Shown: piece after piece, positions 8,220 to 17,107 of the stretch
Layout: every line of letters begins with the position of its first letter
How positions within the stretch are numbered: the first letter of the stretch is position 1
Assembly (NCBI RefSeq): GCF_001553785.1
Contig: NZ_LOJP01000001.1
Span: forward strand, 5,359,925 to 5,423,924
Direction of reading: 5' to 3'
DNA length: 64,000 nucleotides
Source of the DNA: Actinoplanes sp. TFC3
GTDB taxonomy: Bacteria > Actinomycetota > Actinomycetes > Mycobacteriales > Micromonosporaceae
Position numbers and translations under genes: made by a program
The notes under the pieces: generated by a model
Seen by the model: only the letters and a program-made list of their open reading frames with translations
The model's database searches: none
What the model was told of the DNA's origin: nothing

Positions 8220-9920
8220 ATGCGGCCGAAAACGCTCAGGCTCGGGGTACGCCGGGCGATGGTGTGCGACATGAGCGGCACGAGCCTCGCCGAGTCGCCG
8301 CGGTCCCCGGTTACGGCGGCCGCGGTGCAAGTCACCGCCCTGCTCGACCAGGCGGAAGAGGCGCGGCTGCGCGGCGACTACCGCGCCGGGTCGTCCCTGG
8401 CCCGCCAGTCCGCTGCGCTCGCCGCGTCCGCCGGGGACGGCGCTGGGGAAGCCCGTGCACTGCGGTCCATGGCCAACCAGTTGCTGCGCCTGGGTGAGCA
8501 AGAGGCCGCGGTCACCGCGTGCCGGGAGGCCGTCGCGGTGCTGGAAACGCTGCAGGACGACCCGGCGATCTGCGAGGTGCTCACCGCGCAGGCGATGCCG
8601 CTGACCGACCTCGGCATGCACGAGGAGGCCCTGGAGGCGCTGGCCCGGGCGTACGAGATCGCGCAGAAGCTGGGCGACCGGACCCTGTTGTACTGGGTGC
8701 ACAACCGCACGGGTGTGGTGCACGGCAGCATGGGCGACCGGGACCGCAGCACCGCGTGTCTGATGAAGGCGCTGACCATCGTTGAGGGCATGGATGACGA
8801 GGCTCGCTTCTGCATCCTCAACAACCTGGGCGACAACGCCGTCTACCAGATTCCGCTGCTGCGCGCCGACGGCAACCACGCGGGGGCGCGGGAGACGCTG
8901 GACAACGCGCTGACGTACGTGGATGAGGCTCTGCAGCTTGCCCGGGATGCCCGGCACCCGTACCGGGAATCGATCTGCCTGGACAACTACGGGATGCTGC
9001 GCGCGCTGGACGGCGACTTCGAGAGTGCCGACCGGATGATCGAGGATTCGCGGGCCATCGCGGTGATTCACGGCTACCGCTCGCTGGAGTCGGCCGCGCT
9101 GCAGCATCAGGCGCATGTCCGGTTGATGCGCGGCGAGTGCGCCAAGGCCATCGAGGGACTGCTCGAGGCTCTGGTCCGGGCCGCCGACGCCGGGGAGACC
9201 CCGATGATGATGGAAATTCATCGGGAGCTGTCCGACGCGTACGAACAAGTCGCCGACTTTCCCGCCGCCTTGCTGCACTACAAAGCCTTCCACGCGTTGG
9301 AACGCACCGCCCACAACCACGTCGCCGCCGCCCGTGCCCGGATGGCCGTGCACCGTTTCGAACTGGACAACGCCCGGCTCGAAGCCGAGCTGGCCCAGGT
9401 GCGCAGCGCCGAGCTGGAAGTCGCAACCCTGGCATGGCAGCGTCAGGCCACCGAGGACCCGCTGACCGGGCTGCCCAACCGGCGCTACGCCGAGGCCCGG
9501 TTGCCCGAGATGCTGGTCTCCGGCGGTTCGCTGAGCGTGGCGATGGCCGACGTGGACCTGTTCAAGGGGGTGAACGACCGGTTCGGGCACTTCGTCGGCG
9601 ATGAGGTGCTGCGCCAGATCGCGGCGGTACTGCGCGACAACGTGCGCGACACCGACCTGGTGGCCCGCATGGGCGGCGAGGAGTTCATGGTTGCCCTGGA
9701 CGGGGTGGATGCCGGCGAGGCCCGGGCACGCTGTGAGATCTTGCGGGCGCAGGTGGCTTCGTACCCGTGGGAAGGTCTGCAGCCCGGTCTGCGCGTGACC
9801 ATCAGTTTCGGCCTGGCCGTCGTGCCCGCCGCCGGCGATCTTCCGGCCGCCATGGTGCTGGCCGACCGCCGGTTGTACGAGGCGAAGCGAGCCGGGCGCA
9901 ACCGCGTCAAGGGTGACTGA
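8220..9920 (+). CDS. TPR-repeat diguanylate cyclase (GGDEF)
   Basis: Residues about 35-380 are helical TPR-type repeats (for example EEALEALARAYEIAQKLGDR), followed by a coiled-coil linker. Residues about 410-560 form a GGDEF domain with DPLTGLPNRR and the active motif GGEEF. RDTD stands five residues before GGEEF, which matches the RxxD inhibitory I-site. No membrane segment is present, so this should be a cytosolic c-di-GMP synthase controlled by TPR contacts. The true start could be the ATG at 8271 (SGTSLAES), since the first 17 residues look untypical. Start is uncertain, domain calls are firm. Confidence 0.88.
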   Translation: MRPKTLRLGVRRAMVCDMSGTSLAESPRSPVTAAAVQVTALLDQAEEARLRGDYRAGSSLARQSAALAASAGDGAGEARALRSMANQLLRLGEQEAAVTACREAVAVLETLQDDPAICEVLTAQAMPLTDLGMHEEALEALARAYEIAQKLGDRTLLYWVHNRTGVVHGSMGDRDRSTACLMKALTIVEGMDDEARFCILNNLGDNAVYQIPLLRADGNHAGARETLDNALTYVDEALQLARDARHPYRESICLDNYGMLRALDGDFESADRMIEDSRAIAVIHGYRSLESAALQHQAHVRLMRGECAKAIEGLLEALVRAADAGETPMMMEIHRELSDAYEQVADFPAALLHYKAFHALERTAHNHVAAARARMAVHRFELDNARLEAELAQVRSAELEVATLAWQRQATEDPLTGLPNRRYAEARLPEMLVSGGSLSVAMADVDLFKGVNDRFGHFVGDEVLRQIAAVLRDNVRDTDLVARMGGEEFMVALDGVDAGEARARCEILRAQVASYPWEGLQPGLRVTISFGLAVVPAAGDLPAAMVLADRRLYEAKRAGRNRVKGD

Positions 9921-9952
9921 GGCCCACGGCCGCATCGTCGGCGATCCGACCC

Positions 9953-10051
9953 GACGACCACACGTTCCGCCTGGTCGACCTGCTGCTGATCGCGTTCGAG
10001 GGTCGCAAGGAGCTGCTTGCGCCGCTGGGGGACGCGGCACCGGCGGCCTGA
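9953..10051 (+). pseudogene. Possible C-terminal gene remnant
   Basis: A 32-codon open stretch ending in TGA reads DDHTFRLVDLLLIAFEGRKE and then LLAPLGDAAPAA. It has the look of the last helices of a cytosolic protein but has no start or upstream part. The family is not recognised. It may simply be chance. Confidence 0.25.
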
Positions 10052-10125
10052 CACGAGCGGTGACGGCGGCGGCACTGTGTGGTGATTGCGTACGGTTCGA
10101 GTCAAGCGTCTGCCATCATGGCCGG

Positions 10126-10818
10126 ATGCTTGTGAGTGCCCGGATGCTGCGCAGTGTTGTCGCCGTTGTCGCCGTCGCCTCGTTCGCGGGGTGCTCCGGC
10201 GACGACTCGCCCGAACCGGACACCGGCAAGATCACCGCCGACACCATGCGGGCGGCATTGCTGCAGGCCACCGAGATCGGGCCGACCTGGAAGGCGCCGC
10301 AGGAGTCGGCTGCGCCCACCGAGCTGGTGAGCATCTGCGGGGCTGACAGCGCTGCTGCGGTCGTACCGGGGAAACCGTCTGTCATTGCTTCGCCGCTGTC
10401 CGATGAGGGCACGAAGGGGGCGCAGAGCCTGACGCAGTACGCGTTGATCTACGACGATGCGGTGTCGGCGGACACGGCTGTCGCCACGCTACGCACGCTC
10501 GGTGAGGCGTGCCCGGCCAGTGTGCAGCGGCCCGCGAAGACCGGCGACCGGGATGAGCCCGCATACACCGAGACTTCGCGAACCACCACACTGGAACAGG
10601 GCTCCTGGAGTGGCTTCGTCACCGTGCGCAACAAGCAGTACGAGAAGGCGCATCCCGCCACCGCCGACACCGCAGTCGTGGCGCTCAGCCGCGCCAACGT
10701 CGTCCTTGTCGACCAGTACGCGATCTATCGGCTCGGCACGTCCGGCGCCAGCGCGAACCCCCAGTTCACCAACGACTGGCAGAAGCTGGTCGGCACCACC
10801 CTCAGCCGCGTGAAGTAA
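10126..10818 (+). CDS. Hypothetical lipoprotein
   Basis: ATG at 10126 begins LVSARMLRSVVAVVAVASFAGC, a lipoprotein signal with lipobox SFAGC. The mature part of about 200 residues has two Cys pairs (SICGAD, GEACPAS) and a pattern (ALIYDDAVSADTAVATLRTL) seen in actinobacterial extracellular sensor-like lipoproteins related to the PknH extracellular domain; that resemblance is weak. Open sequence upstream to 9913 is in frame but lacks coding character. It is the last intact gene before a stretch of gene fragments. Confidence 0.7.
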   Translation: MLVSARMLRSVVAVVAVASFAGCSGDDSPEPDTGKITADTMRAALLQATEIGPTWKAPQESAAPTELVSICGADSAAAVVPGKPSVIASPLSDEGTKGAQSLTQYALIYDDAVSADTAVATLRTLGEACPASVQRPAKTGDRDEPAYTETSRTTTLEQGSWSGFVTVRNKQYEKAHPATADTAVVALSRANVVLVDQYAIYRLGTSGASANPQFTNDWQKLVGTTLSRVK

Positions 10819-10819
10819 C

Positions 10820-11092
10820 GCCGAGATCGGCTTCGCGGTGGCCTTCGGCGTGCTGCTCGACACGCCCGTGGTCCGCTCGGTGCTGGTCACCGCGCTCACC
10901 CTCGACGTGGGCCGGTGGATGTGGTGGCCCAACCGGATGGGCCGCATCCCGCAGGAGCCGTTCTGGAACACGTTGTCGTACAGCAACAAGAGCTGGCATG
11001 TTCTGCAGCTCACCGGCGCGAAGACCGCGGAGACCCGGGCCCGCCGCCTCGACAAGTCGATCACGCTGCTGGCCAGCGGCAAGGCTCGCTGA
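10820..11092 (+). pseudogene. Chimeric remnant: MMPL transporter C-terminus joined to YdeI/OmdA-type C-terminus
   Basis: The open frame directly after the lipoprotein stop reads AEIGFAVAFGVLLDTPVVRS and ALTLDVGRWMWWPN, a good match to the last helix and tail of MMPL transporters. Without a stop it then continues as EPFWNTLSYSNKSWHVLQLT and AKTAETRARRLDKSITLLAS, which resembles the C-terminus of YdeI/OmpD-associated proteins. Both parents lack everything else, so two deletions or recombinations fused unrelated ends. Translation is possible from GTG 10838, but a function is unlikely. Confidence 0.6.
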
Positions 11093-11095
11093 GAG

Positions 11096-11432
11096 ATGGG
11101 CGCCAGCTATCAGACGATCCTGACGACCGTCCGCGAGGGCCGGGCGTACCACGACTACCTCAGCGACCAGTCCTACCTGGAGGACGGCTGGGACGAGGAC
11201 GACAACGAGATCAAGTTCGACTGCCTGGGCCGCATCTATCCCCCGGCGCCACCCGCCCACCGGTGCGTACGGCGCCGACCCGGCCGCGTTTCTCCCGCTG
11301 GGCGTCGGCTCGGTTGATCAGGCGGAGCTGGGCGCTCTGCTCGCCGCAGATCAGGGGTTGACTGCCGACGATTTGCACGTGTCATTGCTTCTTCAGCGCT
11401 TCTGCGGCCTTTGGGCTCTTGGGAAGCTGCGT
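11096..11432 (+). pseudogene. Frameshifted hypothetical gene
   Basis: ATG at 11096 opens with GASYQTILTTVREGRAYHDY and continues acidic (EDGWDEDDNEIKFDCLGRIYPP). After about 11240 sensible coding moves one frame over, as TGAYGADPAAFLPLGVGSVD and ADDLHVSLLLQRF. The family is not recognised and the real end is unclear because the next gene lies antisense. The two halves fit together only if one base has been gained or lost near 11240-11265. Confidence 0.4.
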
Positions 11433-12182
11433 TCAGGAGTCCAGCCAGCCGCAGTCGGAGCAGACGTCGAAGCCTCGGAACTGGGCGAGCCGGCGGCGGG
11501 TGCAGACCGGGCAGGCCACGTGGTAGCGCTCGGGATGCCCGGCGCCGAGGGTGGAGGCCGCCACCACGGTGAAGTACAGCCGGCGCTGCCACAGCCCGTC
11601 TCCCGGGTCGACCGCGAGGATGCCCGCGCGGGTGTGCACGTCGAGGCGGGCCATCACGCGGGTGTCGGCGCCGGCCGCCGGCGGGATCAGCAGCAGAGCG
11701 GACACGTCGGCGGGTTTGACGTCCTCGAGACCCGAGATCATCCGGGCGTCGCGGCGTACGCCCTCCGGGCCGAGCGGCGAGACCGGCAGGTCGGCGCACC
11801 ATGCCGGGCGGGGGCCGGGATCGGACTGCCCGAGCCGGGTCCGGAACACCGTCCACAGCCCCAGATGCTCCGAGCCCACCACCCCGATCTTGACGTCGCT
11901 GCCCCGCTCGTCGTTGAGCCCGACGAGCTGTGGCCCCCACTTGGCCGCCCGCTGCGCCGCGGCGACCGCGATCCCCAAGCCGGGGAACAGGATGGCCGCG
12001 ACCACCTCGGTGAAGCGCCACAGCCCGCCGCGCGCAACGTCCCCGGCTATCTCGTCGCAGCGGGCCGCCGCCCATTCGGAGACCCGGCGCTGCTGCGGGC
12101 GGTCGGGTAGCTGGAAGCGCCGGTGCACGGGGGACGAGCCGCTGGGCTCGAACCAGGACTGCGGCTGTGCGGGCATCGACAC
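11433..12182 (-). CDS. Hypothetical protein with C-terminal zinc-ribbon motif
   Basis: The 249-residue protein is not recognised. A hydrophobic stretch (FTEVVAAILFPGLGIAVAAA) near residue 60 could be a membrane or buried helix. The C-terminus has two CxxC pairs, CPVC and CSDC, 16 residues apart, the spacing of a small zinc ribbon. Start is GTG 12182 or the ATG at 12176; neither has a clear ribosome site. It is divergent from the regulator gene at 12395, and the 212 bases between them hold a palindrome. Confidence 0.65.
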   Translation of the reverse strand: MSMPAQPQSWFEPSGSSPVHRRFQLPDRPQQRRVSEWAAARCDEIAGDVARGGLWRFTEVVAAILFPGLGIAVAAAQRAAKWGPQLVGLNDERGSDVKIGVVGSEHLGLWTVFRTRLGQSDPGPRPAWCADLPVSPLGPEGVRRDARMISGLEDVKPADVSALLLIPPAAGADTRVMARLDVHTRAGILAVDPGDGLWQRRLYFTVVAASTLGAGHPERYHVACPVCTRRRLAQFRGFDVCSDCGWLDS

Positions 12183-12287
12183 ATGCTGTCACCGCCCGTC
12201 CGTGCGCGGCTACCGCCCGAGCACCCCACCGGACCCGGGAAACCCCGTGTGACCTGCAAGATCTCCCGGTCCGGTGAGCACGCGAGG

Positions 12288-12303
12288 TAACCCGTTCGGG
12301 TTA
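12288..12303. promoter_or_regulatory. Palindrome in divergent promoter region
   Basis: TAACCCG-TT-CGGGTTA is a perfect 16-base palindrome placed between the two divergent genes. It is a candidate operator, perhaps for the regulator downstream. No experimental parallel is known to me. Confidence 0.35.
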
Positions 12304-12381
12304 AAGAGCGCTGGCGCAGAGCAGGCGGTTCGGGGAGCCGGTGCCGGGGCTCGTGACTATCCGCGCGGAGCGGGGGGTTCG

Positions 12382-12394
12382 TACAGTGGCTGCC
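12382..12394 (+). promoter_or_regulatory. Leaderless-type -10 element
   Basis: TACAGT at 12382-12387 is followed by 7 bases and the ATG at 12395. This matches TANNNT boxes that place the transcript start at or next to the start codon in actinobacteria. The -35 region is weak. Confidence 0.4.
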
Positions 12395-13366
12395 ATGGAG
12401 CCTGATCTGGGCCTGCTGTCGGCGACTGAGCAGCACGCATACCGGTTGCTCGTTCGCCTCGGCGGCGCCCAACCCGAGGATCTCGCCGCGCACGACGCGA
12501 TGTCGGCCGGCGAGGCGGCGACGGCGCTGGAAGGGTTGCGGGCCAAGGGATTGGCCGGTCCGGGGCCGGTGTTCCACCCGCTGCCGCCGGATGTGGCACT
12601 TGGCGACGTACTGCTGCGACGGCAACAGGCTCTGGAGAACGAACGGCGTACGGTGGCTGCGCTGAGCGAGGACTACCGCAGCCACACCCGGCGGCGCAGC
12701 TCGGAGCATCTGGTGGAGATCGTGGTGGGCGCCACGGCGCTGCGCCAGCGGCTGCGCGAGATGCAGGACTCGGCGCGCGGGGAGATCCTCTGGTTCTGCC
12801 GGGCGAACCCGCTGGCGATGGCCGGTCCGGAGAATGCCGAGGAGGGTTCGGCGCTGGATCGGGGGGTGAGCTACCGCGCCATCTACGAGCGGGAGCTGCT
12901 GGAATTGCCCGGCGAGTTGGAGAGCATCCTCGACTCGGTGGCGCACGGCGAGGAGGCCCGGACGTTGCCGGAGCTGCCGGTGCGCCTGGCGATCGCCGAC
13001 CGGTCGCTGGCCATTTGCCCGCTCGTACCGGATGAATCTCGTGGGCTGGGGGAACCCACGGCCGCGCTCATCCGGTCGAGCGAGTTGCTTGACGCCATGG
13101 TGGCGCTTTTCGAGAGCTATTGGGAGCGCGCGACGCCGCTGGTGGCCGAGGCGTCGCGCGCGGATCTGCAGCAGTCCGAGGTGCTGCTGTTGTCACTGTT
13201 CGTCTCGGGCATGCCGGACAAGTCGATCGCCACCCACCTGGGAGTGAGCAAGCGAACCGTGCAGCGCCGGCTGGACCGCCTGATGGACCTGGCCGGCGTG
13301 GACACCCGCACCGGCCTGGCGTTTCAGGCGGCCCGTCGCGGCTGGCTCGCTCAGCCCCGCCCGTAG
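12395..13366 (+). CDS. TrmB-like/LuxR-type transcriptional regulator
   Basis: The N-terminus (LSATEQHAYRLLVRLGGAQP) looks like the winged helix of TrmB-like regulators. The middle resembles a sensor domain. The C-terminus has a LuxR-type helix-turn-helix (SEVLLLSLFVSGMPDKSIAT, then LGVSKRTVQRRLDRLM). Start ATG 12395 is chosen because it follows a leaderless-type promoter and earlier residues look non-coding. Its end overlaps the end of the converging S8 protease gene by 16 bases. Ligand and targets are unknown. Confidence 0.8.
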   Translation: MEPDLGLLSATEQHAYRLLVRLGGAQPEDLAAHDAMSAGEAATALEGLRAKGLAGPGPVFHPLPPDVALGDVLLRRQQALENERRTVAALSEDYRSHTRRRSSEHLVEIVVGATALRQRLREMQDSARGEILWFCRANPLAMAGPENAEEGSALDRGVSYRAIYERELLELPGELESILDSVAHGEEARTLPELPVRLAIADRSLAICPLVPDESRGLGEPTAALIRSSELLDAMVALFESYWERATPLVAEASRADLQQSEVLLLSLFVSGMPDKSIATHLGVSKRTVQRRLDRLMDLAGVDTRTGLAFQAARRGWLAQPRP

Positions 13367-16300
13367 GCCCGGATCACCGTTTGCTGGAGAGTGTTACCCG
13401 CGGTGTCCTGGGCGGTCACCCGGATGGACACCGGGGTGCGCCCCGGCGGCACCAAGACGGTCGAGCCGGCGAGTACTGCAGGCTTCCACGACCGGCCGTC
13501 ATCGGTGGAGATCTCGGCTCTGCGGGATTTCAGCTTGGCCGTGAAGGACAGATTCAGCCCGTACGGCCGTACGTCGTAATCCACCCCCAGCAGCGGCAGC
13601 TTGCCCTCGCCGTTCGACGTGAACGTCCACTCGGTGTCCGTGTGGGTGCCGTAGATCCAGTCCTCGTTGCTGCGCGCCGTGCTCACCTTGAACCGGTAGC
13701 TCGCCATGCCCGGCGTGGTTGTCACGTTCTGCTCGCCGCTGGGGAATTCCCCGATCAGCTTGCCGTCGCGCCACAACGCGGCCGAAACCCGGTCCCCGCC
13801 CACCGCGGTCTGGTAGTGCCCGTCGCCGTCCACGAACTCCGGCACCTGCAGATGCAGCACGTCGCCGGCCCGATACGAACCACGGTTCGACGGTCGCACC
13901 ACCGGACCCACCCACGTCTCGGCGCTGCGGCCGGGGCGGTAGCTGGTCACCGGCCCGAAGAAGCCGTCCTGCAGCTGTCCCATGGTGTTCGACGGGTAGA
14001 CATGGGCCACCTCGTGCTGCCACAACGAATCCCCGGCCGACACCCACTCCTCGCGTGCCGATGGCGTCTTCACCGGCCGTGACGTGTCGTTCCACGCGAA
14101 CGTCTGCCAGGGTCGCCAGGTGAAGCGCTGCTCGCGTACCCAATCCAGACCGCCGTTGTGTGCGTAGCGCGACGTGATGCGCTGGCTGTTACCCGCCGTG
14201 ACGTGGTGGACGATGCGATCGGGAATGCGGCCGGAGGACACCTGCTGCACGTCGTAAAGGAAGGGGCTGGAGGTCGTCAGCGTGAGGTCCAGCATCGAGG
14301 GCGCCTTGCTCAGCAGCCGCTCGCCGTCGTCATGCGCGACGGTGAGACCGACCACCGGGTACCGGTCGGCGGCCCCGGCCTGCGGGTTCCACACCGTCCA
14401 CGCCGACCACCCAGCCGGGCGCACCAGCAGCGCGACAGCCGCTCCGGCCTTACCCGCGGCAGCGATCTGGGCAGACTCGTCCGCATCGGTCGGCGCAATG
14501 AGCACCGCCTTGCCCCGCACATCCCCGGCACCCCACTTCACCAACGGATAACGCCGCGTGCCGGCAAAGACCGGAGACAGATTCATCAGGTACGAGGTGA
14601 GTGCCGCACCGACGCCGGGAACCTTCAGCTGCACCATAGGCGCCACGAGCTGCCAGCGCGACGAGAACTCGAAGGAGCCCTCGGCGACCTTCTTCGTCGG
14701 CGTCACGTTGACCTGCTTGATGGTGCTGAAATGCATGACACCGTGCGAGATGCTGCGTCCGGTGCCGGTGACGCGGTGCACGTAGTAGCTGATCACGTTC
14801 TGCTGCTCGGCCGGGCGCGGCGTCACGATCCGGATCGGGTTGCCCCGGCGCGCATCGACCAGCACGGTGATGTCGTGGTCGACCTTCAGCTCCGGGATCG
14901 TTACGAACGTGGCCTGCTCGCGGTCCGGGGTGTTGTCCTCGACGAGCGCGTCCAAGAAGTAAGCACCCTCCTGCAGCTCGTAGGTGTTGCCCTCGGAGCC
15001 CAGCCAGCTGAGGGTGTCGAACCGGCTGTCATCGCCGCGCAGGTTGAGCACCGGAACCCCGGTGGGTCGTCCCGAACGGTCCACGGCCTTGACGGTGACC
15101 TTGTGGGTCGGCCCCGTGACGACCGCGCCGACCGCGGTGGTGACGGTGATGCCCGGGGCGGCTGCGGTGATCCAGCCACTGAATTTGCCCGGCTTGAGCC
15201 CACCGAACGCCACCGTCGCCGAGACGGTGGCCGAGCCGTTCGCAGGAACGGTGATCGTGGACGCGCTGAGCTGCACCGCCGCAGGCTTCTGCAGGTTCAG
15301 CGTCACCGGTGCTGCGCCGTCGTTCGTGTACGTGAGGGTCTTGGCTTGACTCGGATCGCCGGTCTTGTGTTGTCCGTAGTCGGCGATCGGCGTCCCCGTG
15401 ACCGGCTGCGTGACCGCGCGAGCCACGTCGACGCGGCCGGCGCCTTGGGCGTACACGTCGGATCCGGGTGTGGTCCTGGCCGTGCTCACCAGCGCTTCCT
15501 TGATCCGCTGCCCGGACCAGTCGGGGTGTTCTTGCGCGAGAATCGCGGCAGCCCCGGCCACATGCGGCGTCGCCATCGACGTGCCCGAGGCCGCGGTGTA
15601 GAAGGCATCCAGCGGCTCCCCCATGCTGGTCCCAGCCGCGCGAGCCGCCACGATGTCGACGCCCGGCGCGGTGATCTCGGGCTTGAGACCCAGGTTGCCC
15701 ACGCGCGGGCCCCGGCTGGAGAAGGGCGCAAGCTGGTCCTGCCGATCCACGGCGCCCACCGTGAGAGCATCGGCGGCGGCACCGGGCGTGCCCACCGTGG
15801 AATCCGCGCCCTCATTACCGGCGGCGATGACGAACAGCATGCCGGTTGACTCGCTGAGATCATCAACGGCAAGGCTCATCGGATCAAGCCCATCGGTCGC
15901 CTCCCCGCCGAGACTGACGTTGACAACCTTGGCACCCTGCTCGGCGGCCCACTGCATACCCGCGATGATCTCGGACTCGTAGCCGGTACCGTCATCCCCG
16001 AGCACCTTGCCGATGAGCAGGTCGGCGCCATAGGCAACGCCCTTGCGGCTACCCCCGGACGCCGCCCCGGACCCCGCCACGGTCGATGCCACATGCGTGC
16101 CGTGCCCGAACCTGTCCACGGCATCGGGGCTGCTGCTGAAGTTCGCGGTGCCGGAGATCCGGCCGGCCAGGTCGGGATGCGCGGCGTCGACGCCGGTGTC
16201 GAGCACGGCGACCTTGACGCCTTTGCCGGTGAAACCGCGCTGCCAGGCGGTGGGGGCACCGATCTGGGCGGTGCTGCGGTCGAGAGCCGGCTTGACCTTC

Positions 16301-16896
16301 GCGTCGAGGAAGATCCGGGTGCCTTCCTGCGGCTGTCGTTGGTGTTTGGCCGGCTGCTGCGCTGTTCGTTCTGCGGCTGCTTGCTGCTGGCGGATTGCGG
16401 CTGTTTGCTGCTGCCAGAAACCGGCGAGGGAAGTCTTGCCGGGTTTGACCGCCGTAGCACCGATGCTGCTCAGCACCTCCCCCGTAGTCCGCAGGCCTGA
16501 GGCAGCCCCCTGAACGATCAGCGGCAGCGAGGCGGAGTCCGCGTCGCCATACCCGTCGGCAACCAGGCGCTGCACATTGAACAGATCGGCATCCACCCGC
16601 CCGGACTCGATCAGAGGCACCGCATCAGCCGGCACCACCCGCAACCCGCCGTCGGTCTCAAAGGTATGAAAGCTGATGCGCTCCCGCCCCGCGGCCGGAG
16701 TGACGGTGGCGGCGTACCGCCCGGGCGCGGCCTGAGTCAGATTGACGATGTCACCGGTGACGAGGGTGAGCGTGCTCTGCTGAGGTTGTGGTTGCCGAGC
16801 GTGAAGTTGTGGTTCCCGCGCGGCAGCCGGACCAGCCACGGCCGTGGCTGTGCCCGTAACACCGAGCAGGACGCCGAGGAGCAGACGACCGAACAT
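13351..16896 (-). CDS. Large secreted subtilisin-like (S8) serine protease
   Basis: A signal peptide (LLLGVLLGVTGTATAVAGPAAA) precedes a prodomain of some 180 residues. The S8 domain follows with Asp233 in VAVLDTGVD, His265 in GHGTHVA and Ser440 in SGTSMATPHVAGAA, so the triad is intact. A later segment (VRGKAVLIAPTDADESAQIA) resembles a PA-type insert, and beta-rich domains fill the C-terminal half, ending near the Bacillopeptidase-like VRVTAQDTAGN region. At 1181 residues it belongs to the long multi-domain actinomycete S8 class. AAGGAG lies five bases before the ATG. Probably an extracellular scavenging protease. Confidence 0.92.
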   Translation of the reverse strand: MFGRLLLGVLLGVTGTATAVAGPAAAREPQLHARQPQPQQSTLTLVTGDIVNLTQAAPGRYAATVTPAAGRERISFHTFETDGGLRVVPADAVPLIESGRVDADLFNVQRLVADGYGDADSASLPLIVQGAASGLRTTGEVLSSIGATAVKPGKTSLAGFWQQQTAAIRQQQAAAERTAQQPAKHQRQPQEGTRIFLDAKVKPALDRSTAQIGAPTAWQRGFTGKGVKVAVLDTGVDAAHPDLAGRISGTANFSSSPDAVDRFGHGTHVASTVAGSGAASGGSRKGVAYGADLLIGKVLGDDGTGYESEIIAGMQWAAEQGAKVVNVSLGGEATDGLDPMSLAVDDLSESTGMLFVIAAGNEGADSTVGTPGAAADALTVGAVDRQDQLAPFSSRGPRVGNLGLKPEITAPGVDIVAARAAGTSMGEPLDAFYTAASGTSMATPHVAGAAAILAQEHPDWSGQRIKEALVSTARTTPGSDVYAQGAGRVDVARAVTQPVTGTPIADYGQHKTGDPSQAKTLTYTNDGAAPVTLNLQKPAAVQLSASTITVPANGSATVSATVAFGGLKPGKFSGWITAAAPGITVTTAVGAVVTGPTHKVTVKAVDRSGRPTGVPVLNLRGDDSRFDTLSWLGSEGNTYELQEGAYFLDALVEDNTPDREQATFVTIPELKVDHDITVLVDARRGNPIRIVTPRPAEQQNVISYYVHRVTGTGRSISHGVMHFSTIKQVNVTPTKKVAEGSFEFSSRWQLVAPMVQLKVPGVGAALTSYLMNLSPVFAGTRRYPLVKWGAGDVRGKAVLIAPTDADESAQIAAAGKAGAAVALLVRPAGWSAWTVWNPQAGAADRYPVVGLTVAHDDGERLLSKAPSMLDLTLTTSSPFLYDVQQVSSGRIPDRIVHHVTAGNSQRITSRYAHNGGLDWVREQRFTWRPWQTFAWNDTSRPVKTPSAREEWVSAGDSLWQHEVAHVYPSNTMGQLQDGFFGPVTSYRPGRSAETWVGPVVRPSNRGSYRAGDVLHLQVPEFVDGDGHYQTAVGGDRVSAALWRDGKLIGEFPSGEQNVTTTPGMASYRFKVSTARSNEDWIYGTHTDTEWTFTSNGEGKLPLLGVDYDVRPYGLNLSFTAKLKSRRAEISTDDGRSWKPAVLAGSTVLVPPGRTPVSIRVTAQDTAGNTLQQTVIRAYGRG

Positions 16897-17107
16897 GGGG
16901 ACTCCTTCTTGCGTTGCTTCGCTGCACGCATCATCGAGTCCCGATGTTCACCCCGGTGTTTCCAACCCCTGCCGCCATCTCGCCATGGCATCAAGTGGAC
17001 ACCGCCGCCTGGGTTTCCCTGCGGGTGGCTTGATCGTCGGCGTCAACCGGGCTCAGCCGCCCAGCGGTTCCCTCAGTCAACCTCCGGTCCGGTCTTCCCG
17101 CCCAGCG

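Noticed and set aside
7896..10040. 714-codon open frame opposite the GH3 and TPR-GGDEF genes
   Set aside because: Spans two real genes and the gap between them and has no recognisable domain; a high-GC shadow.
14158..15849. Long + strand frame opposite the S8 protease
   Set aside because: Shadow of the protease gene with Arg/His-rich product.
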